A DNA stretch of 64,000 bases from Cavia porcellus (GCF_034190915.1 NW_026947493.1:40790501-40854500), one strand, 5' to 3'; counted from the stretch's first letter, positions 44,365 to 57,296 are shown. A program made the numbers and translations. Notes: generated by a model not told the origin, from the sequence alone.

Positions 44365-44645
44365 TTAAAATAGAATCTTGCTATGAAGTTCAGACTGGCT
44401 TTGAACTCACTGGAAAAGCTAGGATGGCTTTAAACTTGTAGTTATTCCTATGGGGAATTCCCCATAGAAATCATACATGAAAGGCAATTTTAAGACACTT
44501 ATGTCTGTAAATCTGAACACTAAAAAATCCACTTTGGGAGAAATTACTTTACAGTTCTTGTGACTCTCACAGAGCCTTAGTCTCTTTCAGGCAGGCATTC
44601 TCCTTAGTCTCCTGAGTGCTGAGATTACAGACTGTTTCTAAAATG
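44365..44645 (-). mobile_element. B1 SINE, antisense, split by about 150 bp
   Basis: 44,370-44,440 ('atagaatcttgctatgaagt', 'actggctttgaactcactgg') and 44,588-44,640 ('ggcaggcattctccttagtc', 'ctgagtgctgagattacaga') are consecutive parts of an antisense B1. The sequence between them is not B1 and includes a 20-bp perfect palindrome. Confidence 0.65.
44448..44467. promoter_or_regulatory. Perfect 20-bp palindrome containing a kappaB-like site
   Basis: CTATGGGGAATTCCCCATAG is its own reverse complement. The central GGGGAATTCCCC (44,452-44,463) matches the NF-kappaB consensus GGGRNNYYCC with full symmetry. Binding in cells is not implied by sequence alone. Confidence 0.5.
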
Positions 44646-44683
44646 TTTAATTATGGTTTAGACTTTTGGATGGTGTCATGGTT

Positions 44684-46335
44684 CAGATCACAAATTTCCC
44701 CCAAAGGCCTTCTGCATACATGGGCAGGGCTTTTGGTAGAGGAATGGAGCACAGGACTCCTATAGCTAACTTACTATTAGATATAAACCCTGATCATGAG
44801 AGGCAAGTAACTTGAAAGAGTACATATCCCTTGTAGGCTCTGCCCTTTTCTCTATGCTTCCTGGCTACCAGAAATAAGCAGCTATCCTCTTCCATGCCAC
44901 AATTCTCTTACTGATGTTAAACCAGTAAACTATGGATTAAAAATGTGTACTAAAATAAACTTCTTCTATTTAAAATTCTGGGTAATTAAGACAAACTTTG
45001 GTACTAGAGAAGTGGAATGTTGCTATTATTGCTATTCTAAAGCACATGATCAATGTTGCTATTGATCATGGGCTTTAGAAACCTTTGAAAGTAGTTTTCA
45101 GATATTTGTAAATGCTTGGAGATACTAACTAGAGAAGCCCCAGAAGCTTTAAGCCACACTTCATGGAGAGTCTAATCAGAATGCTCACGGAAAACAAAAG
45201 GCTCATAGAAATGGAGGATAATGAAAAGTAACCTTAGAAGGTTTCAGCTTGGAACAAGGACTTCATTGACAATTGGCCTTGAAACTATCTGTGTTATTTT
45301 CTGGCAGCAAATTTGTCTACATCTTGCTCACGTAGCAAGCTCTACAGTGAGCATCAATGGCATATAATACATCTAATAATTTGAAGTTTTCAGGTTTTCT
45401 GGGAAACTCATTGTAAAGTTGGGATCTATAAAATTTTGCTAGAACATCTTTGTCCCTGAAAAGGTTAGCATTTTTAAAAAGTCAAATACTCTACATCAGA
45501 ATAGGAGAATGTCTTCAGGCATCCCAAGACTCAGCAAGTCTCCAACATTCCCAGGCTTAAGGGTTCCCAAAAGGAAAAGTCTTTGATTTGCAAAGAGATC
45601 TATTAGGAATACAGTTCATTTAGGGAAATCTAGGACAGTGTCTTCCGAAGCCCAGCTATAAAGGCATGCAGAAACTTCTATAGTCATGATCCAAGGAAGC
45701 CTATCTGCATGAACTGGCAGCAGATCTTGATACCATCCATAAAGGGCTGGTTTTATGATAATGCAGAATGCAAGAGTTCTAAGGTCAAGAAGATGACTTC
45801 CACCTAGATTTCAGAAGGTCTTGGCACCCTTACAGCTTGGCTCTGAAAGGGCAGTGTGTATGTGTGGCTATGAGTCTGAAGCTAAAAGTGCAATGGAGAC
45901 ACCGCGAAGTTGGAGAATCCAGGAATGTGGTCAATCAGAGGAAAGCTACAGGGGAGCCACCCCATAAAAGAAACTAAGTGGGATGTCAACTTTTAGAGAT
46001 ATACTAAATGTATCTTAAATTAAGGGCCGTACATGAATCTTTGCAGGGAACAGTGGTGGAATGCTATGGATTATACTGCAACTGTCCTGTGAAGACTTTC
46101 TGCCTTTCTGGTTAGGGATTTGGAAGAGTACTGTACCATGGGAATGCTACAACTAACTTGTTTTTGGGATGTAGTGCCTGTTTGGGAGAAGATGAGTCAT
46201 GAGGTGTGTGGCTTGGAAGGATGTATCTCCTTTCTGGATCTCCCTTTCTCCTTATTCTTCCTGGCTGCCATGATGTAAGCAACTTTTCTCTGCCAGAACC
46301 TTCCATCATATCCTTCCTGATTTGGAGCCAGTCGT
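44684..46335 (+). mobile_element. MaLR-type LTR element with internal region
   Basis: The 5' LTR begins about 44,684 ('atggtgtcatggttcagatc') and ends near 45,005 ('attctgggtaattaagacaa'). An internal region of MaLR type follows, with 'tttggtactagagaagtgg' at its start and 'gggagccaccccataaaaga' near 45,953. From about 46,120 a partial second LTR repeats the 'cctggctgccatgatgtaagca' segment (compare 'cctggctaccagaaataagca' at 44,870). No open coding frame is kept. Confidence 0.6.
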
Positions 46336-46699
46336 GGTTGTGTCTGGATAACACCCCCAGACACTTGACAACCCTCATTGGGACAGTCTTCTACAATTTT
46401 GACTGATTCGAACGCTGGGATTATGGGTGTGAGTGCTACACTCATCCTAGGGTGGGTAACTTACATACACTAAGGAACAAAAATGGTCTTCTCTCATGCT
46501 CCACCTTTTATTTTTCTCTTGCTGCTTTTACTGTCCTCTGACCACCATGAACTGTTGTTACTCTGCTCTGCCACCATGACTTGGAGCCAGCTGAATATAG
46601 ACCAAAACCTCCACACTCTGTGAGCTAAATAAATTTTTCCTTGCTTAATTTTGGGTGTCAGGTATTTTGTTTCACAATGAAAAAAAAATAACTAAAACA
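46336..46699 (+). mobile_element. MaLR-type solo LTR
   Basis: Shares 'gggacagtcttctacaattt', 'gtgtgagtgctacactcatc', 'gaaaaaaaataactaa' and the AATAAA-type 'gagctaaataaa' with the LTR at 56,929. It interrupts or abuts the 3' part of the preceding LTR element. Confidence 0.7.
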
Positions 46700-47774
46700 T
46701 AGTTGGTCAGCTTACACTGAAAACATGAGCCCAAACTAAACTTCTTTTCCTTTAAATTGTGGGTATCTAATTGTGTGTCTTCCCTTCCTTTAAATTGTAT
46801 TTTAACCATGAGAAGGTGACCAGAACAGATAGTAATGCCTATGGAATGTTAAAATCACTATTATAATTTGATCATCATTACCATAACAAACTTCCTTAAT
46901 GATTCCCAGTCTTGAAATGATTATAAATATCCCTTCTTAGCAACCACATATCATTTTAACCTAAAAATATCAAGAGGAACAAAAATAATCTAACTATAGC
47001 CAATTATCCAAATAACCATCAGAAGAGGTACATGTTACTTACTCACTCACTGACCTGTTCAATAAGCCTTTTTCAGTCCAGAACCTACTATATTTATGAG
47101 TTATGAAGGTTGAGGAAGGCAGATATCACTGTCACTACCCTACTACAAGGGCACTCAATTTTCTTCCTTTATTTTAAAATTACTGCAAACAAGCACATGG
47201 AAGGAAAGCGTTACAGAAAATCAGTATCAGTGTGATTTCATGCTGAGAGCTCTTTCCTGTCACTTGTATAGGGAACTATCAAGATTTTATGTTTACCCTT
47301 TAATAATGATATGGACCTTCAGGACTGCACTCCTTGACTACATCTTATATCCTCACCATGTGACTAATCCATAGAAATCTGGTCTTCGAGACCAGATCTC
47401 TGGCAAAAGGAATCATGCAGAGTGGATTTGGCATCATTGTGTCTCCCATTGCAGTTCAAGACCTTTCTTCATCCAAGAGCTCTGGGTCTAGATCCTTGCC
47501 TACACAGCCACTTAGCAAGTTACTTCTGTGACAAAGTGATGAACTTGGATGCATTACTGTGCTTACATCGAAGCCTATACTGTTTTATGTCATGAGCCTC
47601 CAACTCTTTGGTTCTCTTGGGCATAGTATTCTCAAGGTAGATGATGGAGTGAAGTCTGAGTGACACTGTCATAAATGAACACACTACTTCTTGTGGATGT
47701 CTATAGAAGTCAGCTTTCTAAGACCTAGTGTTTGTTTGTTTGTTTTCATCAGTGAAGAAACTGAAGTATTCTTG
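46700..47774. other. Unique DNA with a MIR-like fragment
   Basis: A MIR-like antisense stretch lies near 47,480-47,560 ('ccacttagcaagttacttct'). Nothing else recognised. Confidence 0.5.
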
Positions 47775-48300
47775 TGGCTTAAATGTCCCCTCTTAGATTC
47801 TTACTGAAATTTAATTGTCATTGCACTGTATTAACATGTAAGACCTTTAAGAGGTGATTCAGACCATAAGGGTTCTGACCACATCACTGGATTAATGCCA
47901 TTATCACAGCAGTGGTTTCCACATGAAAGGATGAATTGTCTAACCCTTCTCTGTCTCTCTTTGTCTATCTTTATCTCTGTCTCTGTCTCTCTCTCTCTGT
48001 CTATCCCTGTCTCTCTGTCTGTCTCTCTCTCTCTCTCTCTAGTTGTATCTCTCTGTGTTTCTCTCTGTCTCTTTCTCTGTCTGTCTCTGTCTCTCCCTCT
48101 GTCTGTCTGTCTCTGTCTTTCTCTCTATCTCTGTCTCTTTTTATCCTTTCACCTCAGAATGTCTTCTGGCGTATTATGATGCAAGAAGACACTTGACAAA
48201 TGCTAGCACCTTGAGTTTAGATTTCCTGGTCACCAAAACTGTAAGAAATGATTCTGTATGCATTATATGCTGTCTGATCTATAATATTCTGCTATAACAT
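47775..48300 (+). mobile_element. MaLR/MST-like LTR with internal (CTGT/CT)n expansion
   Basis: The left part has 'tggcttaaatgtcccctct', 'catgtaagacctttaagagg' and 'accacatcactggattaatg', typical of MaLR LTRs. The right part has 'gtcaccaaaactgtaagaaa'. Between them is a CT/CTGT array (47,942-48,136) of about 195 bp that expanded inside the LTR. Long frames here are only readings through this array. Confidence 0.65.
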
Positions 48301-50131
48301 ACAAAAAAGTCATCAGCAGGGTGAGTTCTGGCTGCAGTCGCCCAGCTGGTGAGTTCTAGCAGTGAAAGGTGGATTTAGGCAGCCTCAGGTTCAAGGTTAG
48401 GTCCGTATTGCAGTTTCATTCTTGCTTCCAAAAAGAATTTAAAAGTATAATAATATACAAAGAAGGATGTGACCAGCTCCAGTTGATTTGAGTGGGTTGT
48501 GGAAGATATACAGAACTTTTCCAGGCATATTAAAGATGGTAGAGAATAGAACTGAATTCATAGTCAGAATTGAATACATAAAGGCATGTAAATTTGTAAC
48601 AGCATGGTTAAGATGATGGAATCATTTTGATAGAATTTAAGGAATAGTTTAGATGTGTAGAAATGAACCTAAAGCACCTATATGTATATCAGGTCAGGGA
48701 AGACCTTAAATAGTATTCTGGGTAGTTTGAATTTGGCCCTGTAAAACAAAATGGGAGTACTGAAGGTCTTTTTAAGCAGTGACATAACATAGAAGGACTT
48801 GCTTTTTAAAAATATTACTTGCATGGCAGCATGAACTGAAGGTAGGTAAGAAAGAGTGCAATACAGCATCCCCAGGAAAACATGATCAACACTTCACTGA
48901 AGGTGGTGAGTAGTGGTGGGGGAGGAGAGAGAGAGACACAGATTCAAAAGAGATTCAAGGTAGATAAGCATCACCACTTCTGGTACATGTCCAGTATATA
49001 CAGTCATTGAGAGAAAAGGAAAGGAACACAGAACAAGCCCCAGGTCTGACTTGCAGAAACTCTGTGCCATATTAGTACACCTCAATTTACATTATTTCAC
49101 TTCTGGTTCAGCTATTTTTATAAGACATCTGTAGAATGGCTTTTCTCAGCCAAAATCTATGCTAGATACTGTGGATAGAAAGATGAGCTAGACAGAATGT
49201 TTTCCCTAGTTAAGGAGACAGACACATATGCAGACAACTCCAACACAATGTAAGAAATGTTATCATAAAGATATGCACAAGAATCCTTTTCTGGTGTAAG
49301 TATTCATTTACACTATCTAGAACATTTCATATTCGTCTTTGGGTTCTCAGAGCTATAGCCAATGTCTCTTACATAACAGAGGTTAATTAAGCATTGGATG
49401 GAATTCAGCTCTTAGAGCAATTTTAGTATTAGCATTATCAATTCCCCAAGAATCTTATAAGGCTTATATATTTGTCAGAGTATAGTATATCCTAGTACCA
49501 AAATAGTATATAGTTTTGACCTGATGTCACTCATTTTTCTAAAAATGCTTCATGAAACACAGCAGGGGACACAGGAGAGGGACCACTTGACTTTGGAAAG
49601 CCAGACAGTCAGAATATAATATCTCCAGACTTCTGAAAGTGAGCTCTACCCAGACTGTGATAAAACCCTTCCTTCTAACCTCTTCTAAAAATATATGGGA
49701 GGACATCTTAATTGAAATAGAAGTTTGATCACCGTGCACTTAATTTGCCCTCTATAACTTCAAAACAGTGGAGTGAAATTTCATTTTGTCCAATGTTAGC
49801 TCTTCAATAATCTTCTTAATATATACTTTGTTCAAATGAATTATATAGATCTTTATTTTAGACAAGAAAAATGAATATTATTTAATCTCCCTTCTTTACC
49901 CAAGATCATCTAATTTTAGCTATGATTTAAAAATTTACTCTGACCTATTCAAAACATATTATTCAAAGCTCAACAAAAACTTCATGCACTAAGTTAGTTT
50001 ATGCAATTTACAGAAAACATGTTTCTTGCCTTACCCAAGAAATAGAACAAAACTGGAAAGTCATTCTCTCTTTTAACTCCTGAATTCTTCAAAGAAAATA
50101 TTATCCACAAAGCTTTTAATGAGAATTTTTT
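48301..50131. other. Old interspersed repeat fragments, no gene
   Basis: The segment 48,590-48,860 ('gtttgaatttggccctgtaa', 'ctttttaagcagtgacataac') and the segment 49,150-49,300 ('gctagatactgtggatagaa', 'ggagacagacacatatgcag') resemble one ancient mammalian repeat that I cannot name with confidence. Related text occurs near 60,380-60,900. Confidence 0.4.
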
Positions 50132-50146
50132 AAATATGGAAACGTA

Positions 50147-50298
50147 GCTAGGTGTAGTGGTGCATGTCTGTAATCTCTGCACTCGGAAGGCTGAGGCAGG
50201 AGGATCACTGCAAGTTCGAGACCCGCCTGGGCTACAAAGTTATCTCAAGGCCAACCTGAACTGCATAGCGAGACCCTGTCTCAAAAAGACAAATAAAA
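50147..50298 (+). mobile_element. B1 SINE, full length
   Basis: A 7SL-derived B1 of about 150 bp: A box 'tagtggtgcatg', 'ggctgaggcaggaggatcac', B box 'gttcgagacc' and 'gagaccctgtctcaaaaaga'. Flanking repeats 50,132-50,146 and 50,299-50,313 match at 12 of 15 positions, all differences being transitions, so the duplication is old. Confidence 0.93.
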
Positions 50299-50313
50299 AA
50301 ACATAGAAATGTA

Positions 50314-51765
50314 TACATTTTCATTGTTCTACTTATTAAGGTTTCATAATTGTTCATTGCTAAACATTTAGATGTTTAAAATATCCACATCTTCTAAGTT
50401 TATAGAGCCAATGATCTAGGAACTAGAATAGGGAAATGGGATAGTTTGGGCTTCAGGTAAGAAGACCCAATGGCTGGACCTGATGTTTAGGTTTTGGGGT
50501 CATCATAAGGCTTAATTACTCAATGTCTGATTTCTGAGCAGGGGTGACTGACCACAGGCCCTATCCCTAGCTTCTCCATTGTTTCAACTTAGCAGGCTTA
50601 GGGTAGATATGTGCTGCATATGGAAACCAGGAAGCATAAGTGATCCCAGGAGCAAAGGAAATACATGTGACCTTTGTGACCTTGCCTGACAATTCATGTA
50701 GGTTTGTTTCACTATACTCTATTGTTTAAAACAGTTACAACACTACCTAGATTCAAGGGAAATAAAATTAAATCACATCTTAGTGGGGAGTGGCAAGGTC
50801 ACATTGAAAGGCAGCAAGTATGATAGGAGATATCTTTGGAAACTTCAACTTGATGCAATTATTATAATTTAATATAAATGGAATAAAATTCCTCTGCAAT
50901 TATTGCAATTTTTAATAGAAAAAATCAGCTAGTAATAGCAAAATGTTTCCTCTTCTAGTTATCTTGAACAGCCTGTCTGGAGCAGAAATCCAGACAGAAA
51001 CATCATAATTTTAGAATTGGTAGGGCACCTTCATCAAAAACACTACTTTGTTGTAAACTGTTGAGACTTAAAAGAAAAAACCTTGTAACCTATTGTACTG
51101 CTTTCTGAATTTCACAGTTTTGTTTGTCTGTTTTTGTAACCACTGCAAAATATTGCCTCATGGAAAGGGAGGGCAGATCACCAAGGGATGCCCATAGTGG
51201 AACACCAGTTTTTATCCAACAAGAAAAGCAAATCTCCTTCCAGAGGAGCAGACGAAGAGTCAGATAAAGTAGAGAAACTGGGACAGAGACAGTGCTCAGT
51301 CAGTTAGGAGGTTTTGTTATGTTTTTCCCTAGCCATGGTGCTGAATCTATGAGATGTGTAGTTAGAACCAGAGTTTTGTGAAAATCCGAAACAGAGATTT
51401 CCTTATGTTACAGAAGTTGACAAAAATTTCAAGCCTCTTTGAAATCCCTGAAAGAAATTCCTGTGCCCACACAAATTCCTGTGGCCACAGAGGGTAATTT
51501 AAAGCCTCTGAGTAACTCTAATAGCTTGCAGAGGCAGAGGGCAGACTCAGTCCCTATAAGGAATGTGTGATAAAATGCTAAGCAGCCCAGAGGTCTGGGA
51601 TTGGGACTTGGAGGCTATAGACCGTTGGTAGAATAGGCCTAGGCCACAGCCACATCCATGAAGCCCAAAGCAATGAGCACTTTTTGGCACTACTGCATAA
51701 GCATAGCACATCATTTGCAGAAACATCATGGGGGGGCATCAAATATTTTCCCCCCTCACTATGTC
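50314..51765. other. No gene seen
   Basis: Unique-looking sequence with short frames; nothing recognised. Confidence 0.5.
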
Positions 51766-51918
51766 ATTTTTTTTCTTTTTGAGACAGGGTCTTGCTGTGC
51801 ACTTCAAGTTACCCTTGTACTCAGTTTGTAGTGCAGGTTGGCCTTAAACTTGTGTGATTATCCTGCCTCAGCCCCCCAAGTGCTAGGTCACAGGCATGTA
51901 CCACCATACCTGGATTGT
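51766..51918 (-). mobile_element. B1 SINE, antisense
   Basis: T-run, 'gagacagggtcttgctgtgc', 'ggttggccttaaacttgtgt', 'cctgcctcagccccccaagt' and 'caggcatgtaccaccatacc': the complement of a B1 monomer. Confidence 0.9.
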
Positions 51919-54100
51919 TCCCTCACTTAAAAAGTGGTATTTAAGTATCACCCCTAACTCTTCTATGATTTTAAAATTATTCAGTTACTTAGGGAAAAGT
52001 ACAGAAGGGGTGGGAGTAGAGGCTAGAAATTCAGGACTTAATTTACCTAAATTACACATTTATCCAAAAGAGACCAAGTTTATCTTAAAGGAACTATTTA
52101 TACAAAGAGATAGTCAGACACCTCAAATAGACACACTTAATTTCCTTAATTTCCAAGAAAGAACCATGCTAAAGTAAAGAAGATGAAATAAATAGAGGGT
52201 GAAATAAGATTTTTTCAAATGGTAGCACTTTTTCATATATTGAAATTGCAGTGGATACTTGTAATCATAACACCCACTTACACACTAAATTTAAATTTTC
52301 CCAGGATAGGTCAAAAACAAATAAATAAATTTTAGTTGTTTCTTCTGTAGGGAAGGACAAAGATTTGCTCTGGAGTCATCTAAATTCATTGGATGGTCCT
52401 TTGCAAATTAAACTGAGAAAAGACAGACTAACCAGAAAAGAATAAGGAGAAATTTCTTAACATGTGTATCACTCATACAATGGGGAGCACTTGATATGAT
52501 AACTCAAAGCTGTAGTAGAATAAGGGATATCCATATCCAACTTAGGAGAAAGGGGAGTTATGGAAAAATAAATGGCTATTTTGAAAGCTGTCCTTTAGGA
52601 GAATGGGCTGGAGATATGACAGCCTGATAGGAGTTCCCTCTTGAGATGAGTGAGTCTTAGTTCTTCAAGTGAGATTCAGAGAAAGTCTCTTTTGAGTTTC
52701 ATTAAATATCAAATGTCTTCAGCTTAAAATCATTCTCGTGCCAATGGGCACACTTTCGGACAGCATGTTTTGAAGCCTCATAGTGCACAAAAATCTTGCC
52801 CTCTTTAACTAAAAGATCACAGGGAACTAGAATCTTTCTTGTGCCTCTGTCTCTTGCCCAAGCATAGTCAACTTTCTCCATCTCTTCCTACTGAAAGGAT
52901 CAATGGCTTTTGTAGTTATTAGTTTATAGAATAGGGCTCAGTTGCAGGGGACCCTCAGTTTGTGTAACTAGTGGTAAACAGACCAGGTTTAGATAAATAG
53001 CCAAAGTCCCAAAGTTTAAAAACTCATTTTCCAGGACTCTTTTACCCTTGCTATGTGACTTTACCTTGAATTATGAAACAGTTATATAACCAAGAACCCC
53101 AGCAGAGAACTGTACTTGAAGCTGATTCTGTTTTGTTCAAATGGAACCCAGATTCTAGGTACCTAATGATGACACCCCTAGAGCCATTGTCAGTGTGTAT
53201 TGTGGCTTTGGTGTTAATAATGAGAGTGTTCAAATACATTCCATTCTTCTCTGTTTTAATCTCAACAGTGCTCCAGTTACAAAGCAATGAATCTAGTCAG
53301 TGTTCTCCACTTTTGTCTGCTTTGGTTCTTTTCAGCATATTCTTGGGCCAAGGGTGAGATTCCATTTCTGGTTCTCAGCTGTAACTCACCTGGAACAAAT
53401 CCTTCTTTGCTTTTCCTGTCCCCAATTGTGCTTTCAGAAAAGACAGGCTTTGGGACTGCTCCATGTTCTGTCCTAGAAAATTTTCTTTTCACTCAAGTCT
53501 ACAAAAGGAATGTTCAGAACGTGATAACTATATTCCTTTTGGGCACACCCCCCCCAACCATATGTTGTTGTTTTTTCAGCACACTTAGATTTTTTTTTTT
53601 TTTTTTTTTTTTGCAGGATGGCAATATGTTGTTTTTTTGGGTTGCTGCTTGTTTGGGAGTGCTTTTTTTGAGTCCTGTGGTCGTGAGAAATATGCCACAT
53701 TTCTGGGATCAGCCTCCTTGACCAGAACCCACATTTCATGAGAGTTGGCTAGTGTCTGACTAAAGAATTTCGAGACAGGAGAAGGCATATCTTTTCTGTT
53801 TCCTGGAAGGTCTCCAGATATGGAAGAAGAAGGCAGATACGGAGCAAAGCAATCATCATTTTTATTTTTAGAAGTGAAAATGGTCTCCCAACCTGCCCAC
53901 CCATAAGACATGTATGAAATATGTCTCTAGTCTTGCTATGTTCCCATAGTCACATAGGTGCATCTGTAGACACAGACCATCTTGTTTGAATATTTCAATT
54001 TTTCTGCTTATTTCTGTTATATGTGCCCTTTACTAGTGCACAAACTTTTCTCCTCTGTGCTCATCATTACTTCTACCTCCTGAAGAAATCACCATAAATA
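51919..54100. other. No gene recognised; T-run at 53,587
   Basis: A 144-codon plus frame at 53,287-53,721 reads through a poly(T) run (about 53,587-53,612) as polyphenylalanine and has no recognisable domain, so I do not call it a gene. 52,420-52,800 may be an old repeat; not assigned. Confidence 0.5.
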
Positions 54101-54104
54101 GCAC

Positions 54105-54240
54105 CACTTATTGAAATACTGGACATAATCTTTAATCTACACAACCCCTATGAGACTTGAGATATAGTTAACTTGCCTGATTACTGAGCCACCAAGTGGT
54201 AGAATTAAAAATCTCAGGTCTCTATGGCTTCTGATGTGGC
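54105..54240 (+). mobile_element. MIR element
   Basis: 'aatctacacaacccctatga', 'acttgcctgattactgagcc' and 'ccaagtggtagaattaaaaa' follow MIR consensus order. Confidence 0.65.
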
Positions 54241-54504
54241 ATGCAATCTCTATCCTCTTACGCTGCTGCAATGGGTTTAAATGTCACTAACTAGAATTAA
54301 CTATTGAGTTTTCCCCTCAATAAAGCCTACTGTGTACATCAAGCACATGCTCCTCTTTCCTTCCAACTTCTATGCAAGTCCTTTTTCTTTGTGTAATCCA
54401 GACTTCTTCAGAGGACATTTACATGCTCATCTTAATTTCCACCAGCTCCATATCTATCTTAACTGTAGCAGTTACACTCATTAATGCAGAGGCCTGATGA
54501 CTAT

Positions 54505-54570
54505 GCTATAGCTCAGTTAGTACAGGTTTTGTGCGAGCGCTTGGTATTAATCCCTTGCATGGAGTGGGGT
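54505..54570 (+). mobile_element. ID-like SINE fragment
   Basis: 'ctatagctcagttagtacag' resembles an A box region and 'ggtattaatcccttgcat' a decayed B box region. Confidence 0.45.
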
Positions 54571-54621
54571 GGGAGAATTCAGAGCTTTATTTTTCTAAGT
54601 TTTTAGTTGTATAAGTTAAAC

Positions 54622-54715
54622 AAGGTAATTTACCTCCACTGCTAAGGCCCAATATCCTCATATGTTAATGGAAGTAACCTACAGAGTTATTAGGAGAACT
54701 GAACGAAATTACTGT
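54622..54715 (-). mobile_element. MIR element, antisense
   Basis: 'ggtaatttacctccactgct', 'tatcctcatatgttaatgga' and 'agttattaggagaactgaac' match the complement of the MIR 3' part. Confidence 0.6.
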
Positions 54716-56928
54716 TTCCAGGTTGGAAGTGATACATTAATCCTTTTAATACTGATCCTTCTTCTTACTTATGGTAAAACTGTATACGTGCCAGAAATGC
54801 TTGAGTAAGGTAAAATTATAGTATATTGGGATGAGAAAACAGAAACTAGGACTGGCTAAGACCTAGCACAAACTCACTCGTCTTCAATCCAGGGCTGAGA
54901 CAAGTTCATCTTACTTGTGAGACCACAGTTTAGTGACATTTCTACTCGACTGTAACTTGTACTCTTCATAGGGTGAAATGGAGGAACCAGGGCAGAAGAA
55001 AGGACTCATTTCATTATTTTCCAATCCTGTGATCAAAGAGATGGCATAAACTCAATTATTTTCACTTCAGTTTAACTTCTCACTTTGAACTTTTGCATAA
55101 AAGTCTTAAGAACAAATTTTTGAACTTCATGCACAAATGGTACTCTATGTATATACAACTATATCTATGTCTATGTTTATATCTATGTCTACCTTATATC
55201 ATAGTAGAATATGTTAACATATAATTTTTTGCTAAAACTTTGATTTGAGTAAATAATATCCATTCTGTGTTTCAAAAAATGAGAAAAGAAGGGAAAAATG
55301 GAAACAAACTTTTGCAAATAGGGTGGGGGAAGAGTTGAAGGGAGAGTAGGGGAATGTGAAAAACGGAATCAAGTTATAACATATACAGGTACAAATTATC
55401 TACGATGAGTGTATACCTAAGGTATACCGATAAATTTAATTAGTAAAAAGTATTTTTCATTTTCCTCTCTTTGGGAAAGCCTTAAGTCCCATGGAGTGTT
55501 TTCTACTCTGGGTCCCAACTTGCACTGAGTTGCCATAGGTAAGTGTGCCATTTCTGAGATTAAATTTCTATTTATACCAAAAGATCTCAGGCAGAAAAGT
55601 TTGAAAGTTAATCTCTGATCACCTGATCTGCTGCCACATTTTCTTTTTCTCTTGTACATCAAGAAAAAAATAAAACTTTCTAAATCCTAATTTACCTTAC
55701 ATCCAGGTATGATCATGGCTTTTCTATTCTGCAACTGATGCTCAGGTCTGCAGACAGCAGAGCAGAACTTAGAGGGCTCCATCTGATTTCCCCTGTCACT
55801 TACAGGAGACAAAACCCTGGCCATGGGCAACACCAGTCCTGTGATTTAGAAACTTAAAAGTGCAGAGTTATCCTTTTGTGTTGGCTGCATGATCATTCTG
55901 GACTTAGATTCTTCATTCCATGGTTCATAATGGTTTCTTGGATGAGACTACTCTTTTCTACCAATTTCCAGTTTTACTTTTGTAATCCCTCTCATCCTTC
56001 AGAAATCAGTAAAATAACAATAATACAGAAGAAAACAAGCAAGAAATAGGGTGGGATAGGGTTTGATTTTAATTAGAGTGGGTGGAGGTAGAACTCACCA
56101 GAAAAATAATATATGAACAGAAAAAAAATGGAAGCAGGGAGTTGGTGTGTGGCAAAGAAAACTTTCCCTTTACCCTCTGAAGTTCTGATAACTGAGTTTG
56201 CCAGGATAAATCAACAATAGAGATATTAATAGGAGTCAAAAGCATATAAATTAATTATGTCAAGAGCACAGGAAAAAAAGTAAATATGCACCCACTGATA
56301 CAATGAGATTTAGCAGATAATATGCTCTGATTTGTAAGTAAGAAGGAAGCAGTAGACAATTTGAATACATTACTTTTAAAGAAGTTAAAGAAGCCCAAAG
56401 AATAGTTTGGCCCTAGGTATACAGTCATATTGGATTAAATATCTTTCCTTCAAATTAATCTTCCATTTGATGATATTATAAGAAGGATTTATGATAATCA
56501 TATTTCTTTTGGAGAAACTCCTTGAGCCAAATAAAGGAACTTCAGAAAAGACATTTCCTTTTGCTTCAGGAAATAAAGAAATAAAGTGACAGGAGTGGAC
56601 TTGTGAAGTAAGAAAGACGTCCAGGGTGCTTGTTTAGCAAAATACTCAGCACACGAACCATCAGACATTAGTGTATTGTTTTTAGAGCCCTAACACTGAG
56701 AACAAGGATTGTGGAGGACAAATACTTGAGAAAAAGGCAAACAGGCATCCAGGGAACAGGCTACCCAGTAGCAGAGTAACAGGAGGTGGGCTGTGGAGCA
56801 GAGGTGAGGGAGAACTGAGAGCTGAAGGACCTGAGGCAGGAAAGGAAAGCGTGCAGCAAGGTGTGAAGCCAGATCCTGCATGACTGTTAAAAATCTGCCT
56901 TTCTCTCTGTGAGACAGAAGTTACCAAC
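54716..56928. other. No gene seen
   Basis: AT-rich sequence with short frames on both strands; nothing recognised. Confidence 0.5.
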
Positions 56929-57296
56929 TGGTATGGTTTGCATCTAGATGTCCTCACAAAACCTCATGCAGTCATGGGGACAGTCTTCTAGAATTTATGA
57001 TTAATTCATGGTCTATACTGGGATAATGGATGTGAGTGCTACACCCACCCTAGGGTGGATGTGGCCTACATACAATATAAGGAACAGAAAGTCTTCTCTG
57101 TGAACTCCTCCCTTTTTGCTCTTGTTGCTTTTAATATTTTCCATTGCCATGAGTTGTTTCTCCTTTGTCATGCCATCCTGCCTTGAAGCCAACTGATTAT
57201 GGACTGAAACCTCCACAAACTGTGAACTAAATAAACCTTTCATCTTTTGACTTTAGGTGTCAGGTATTTTATACCAGCATCAAGAAAAAGTAACCA
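56929..57296 (+). mobile_element. MaLR-type solo LTR
   Basis: Starts TGGTATGGTTTG and includes 'gggacagtcttctagaattt', 'gtgagtgctacacccaccct', 'ctgaaacctccacaaactg' and 'gaactaaataaacc' (likely polyadenylation signal). Collinear with 46,336-46,699. Confidence 0.75.

Noticed and set aside
47895..48297. Several overlapping frames rich in Ser/Leu/Cys
   Set aside because: They are translations of a CT/CTGT microsatellite in three frames, not genes.
53287..53721. 144-codon plus-strand open frame
   Set aside because: It reads through a poly(T) run as polyphenylalanine and has hydrophobic low-complexity content. No domain or homologue recognised.
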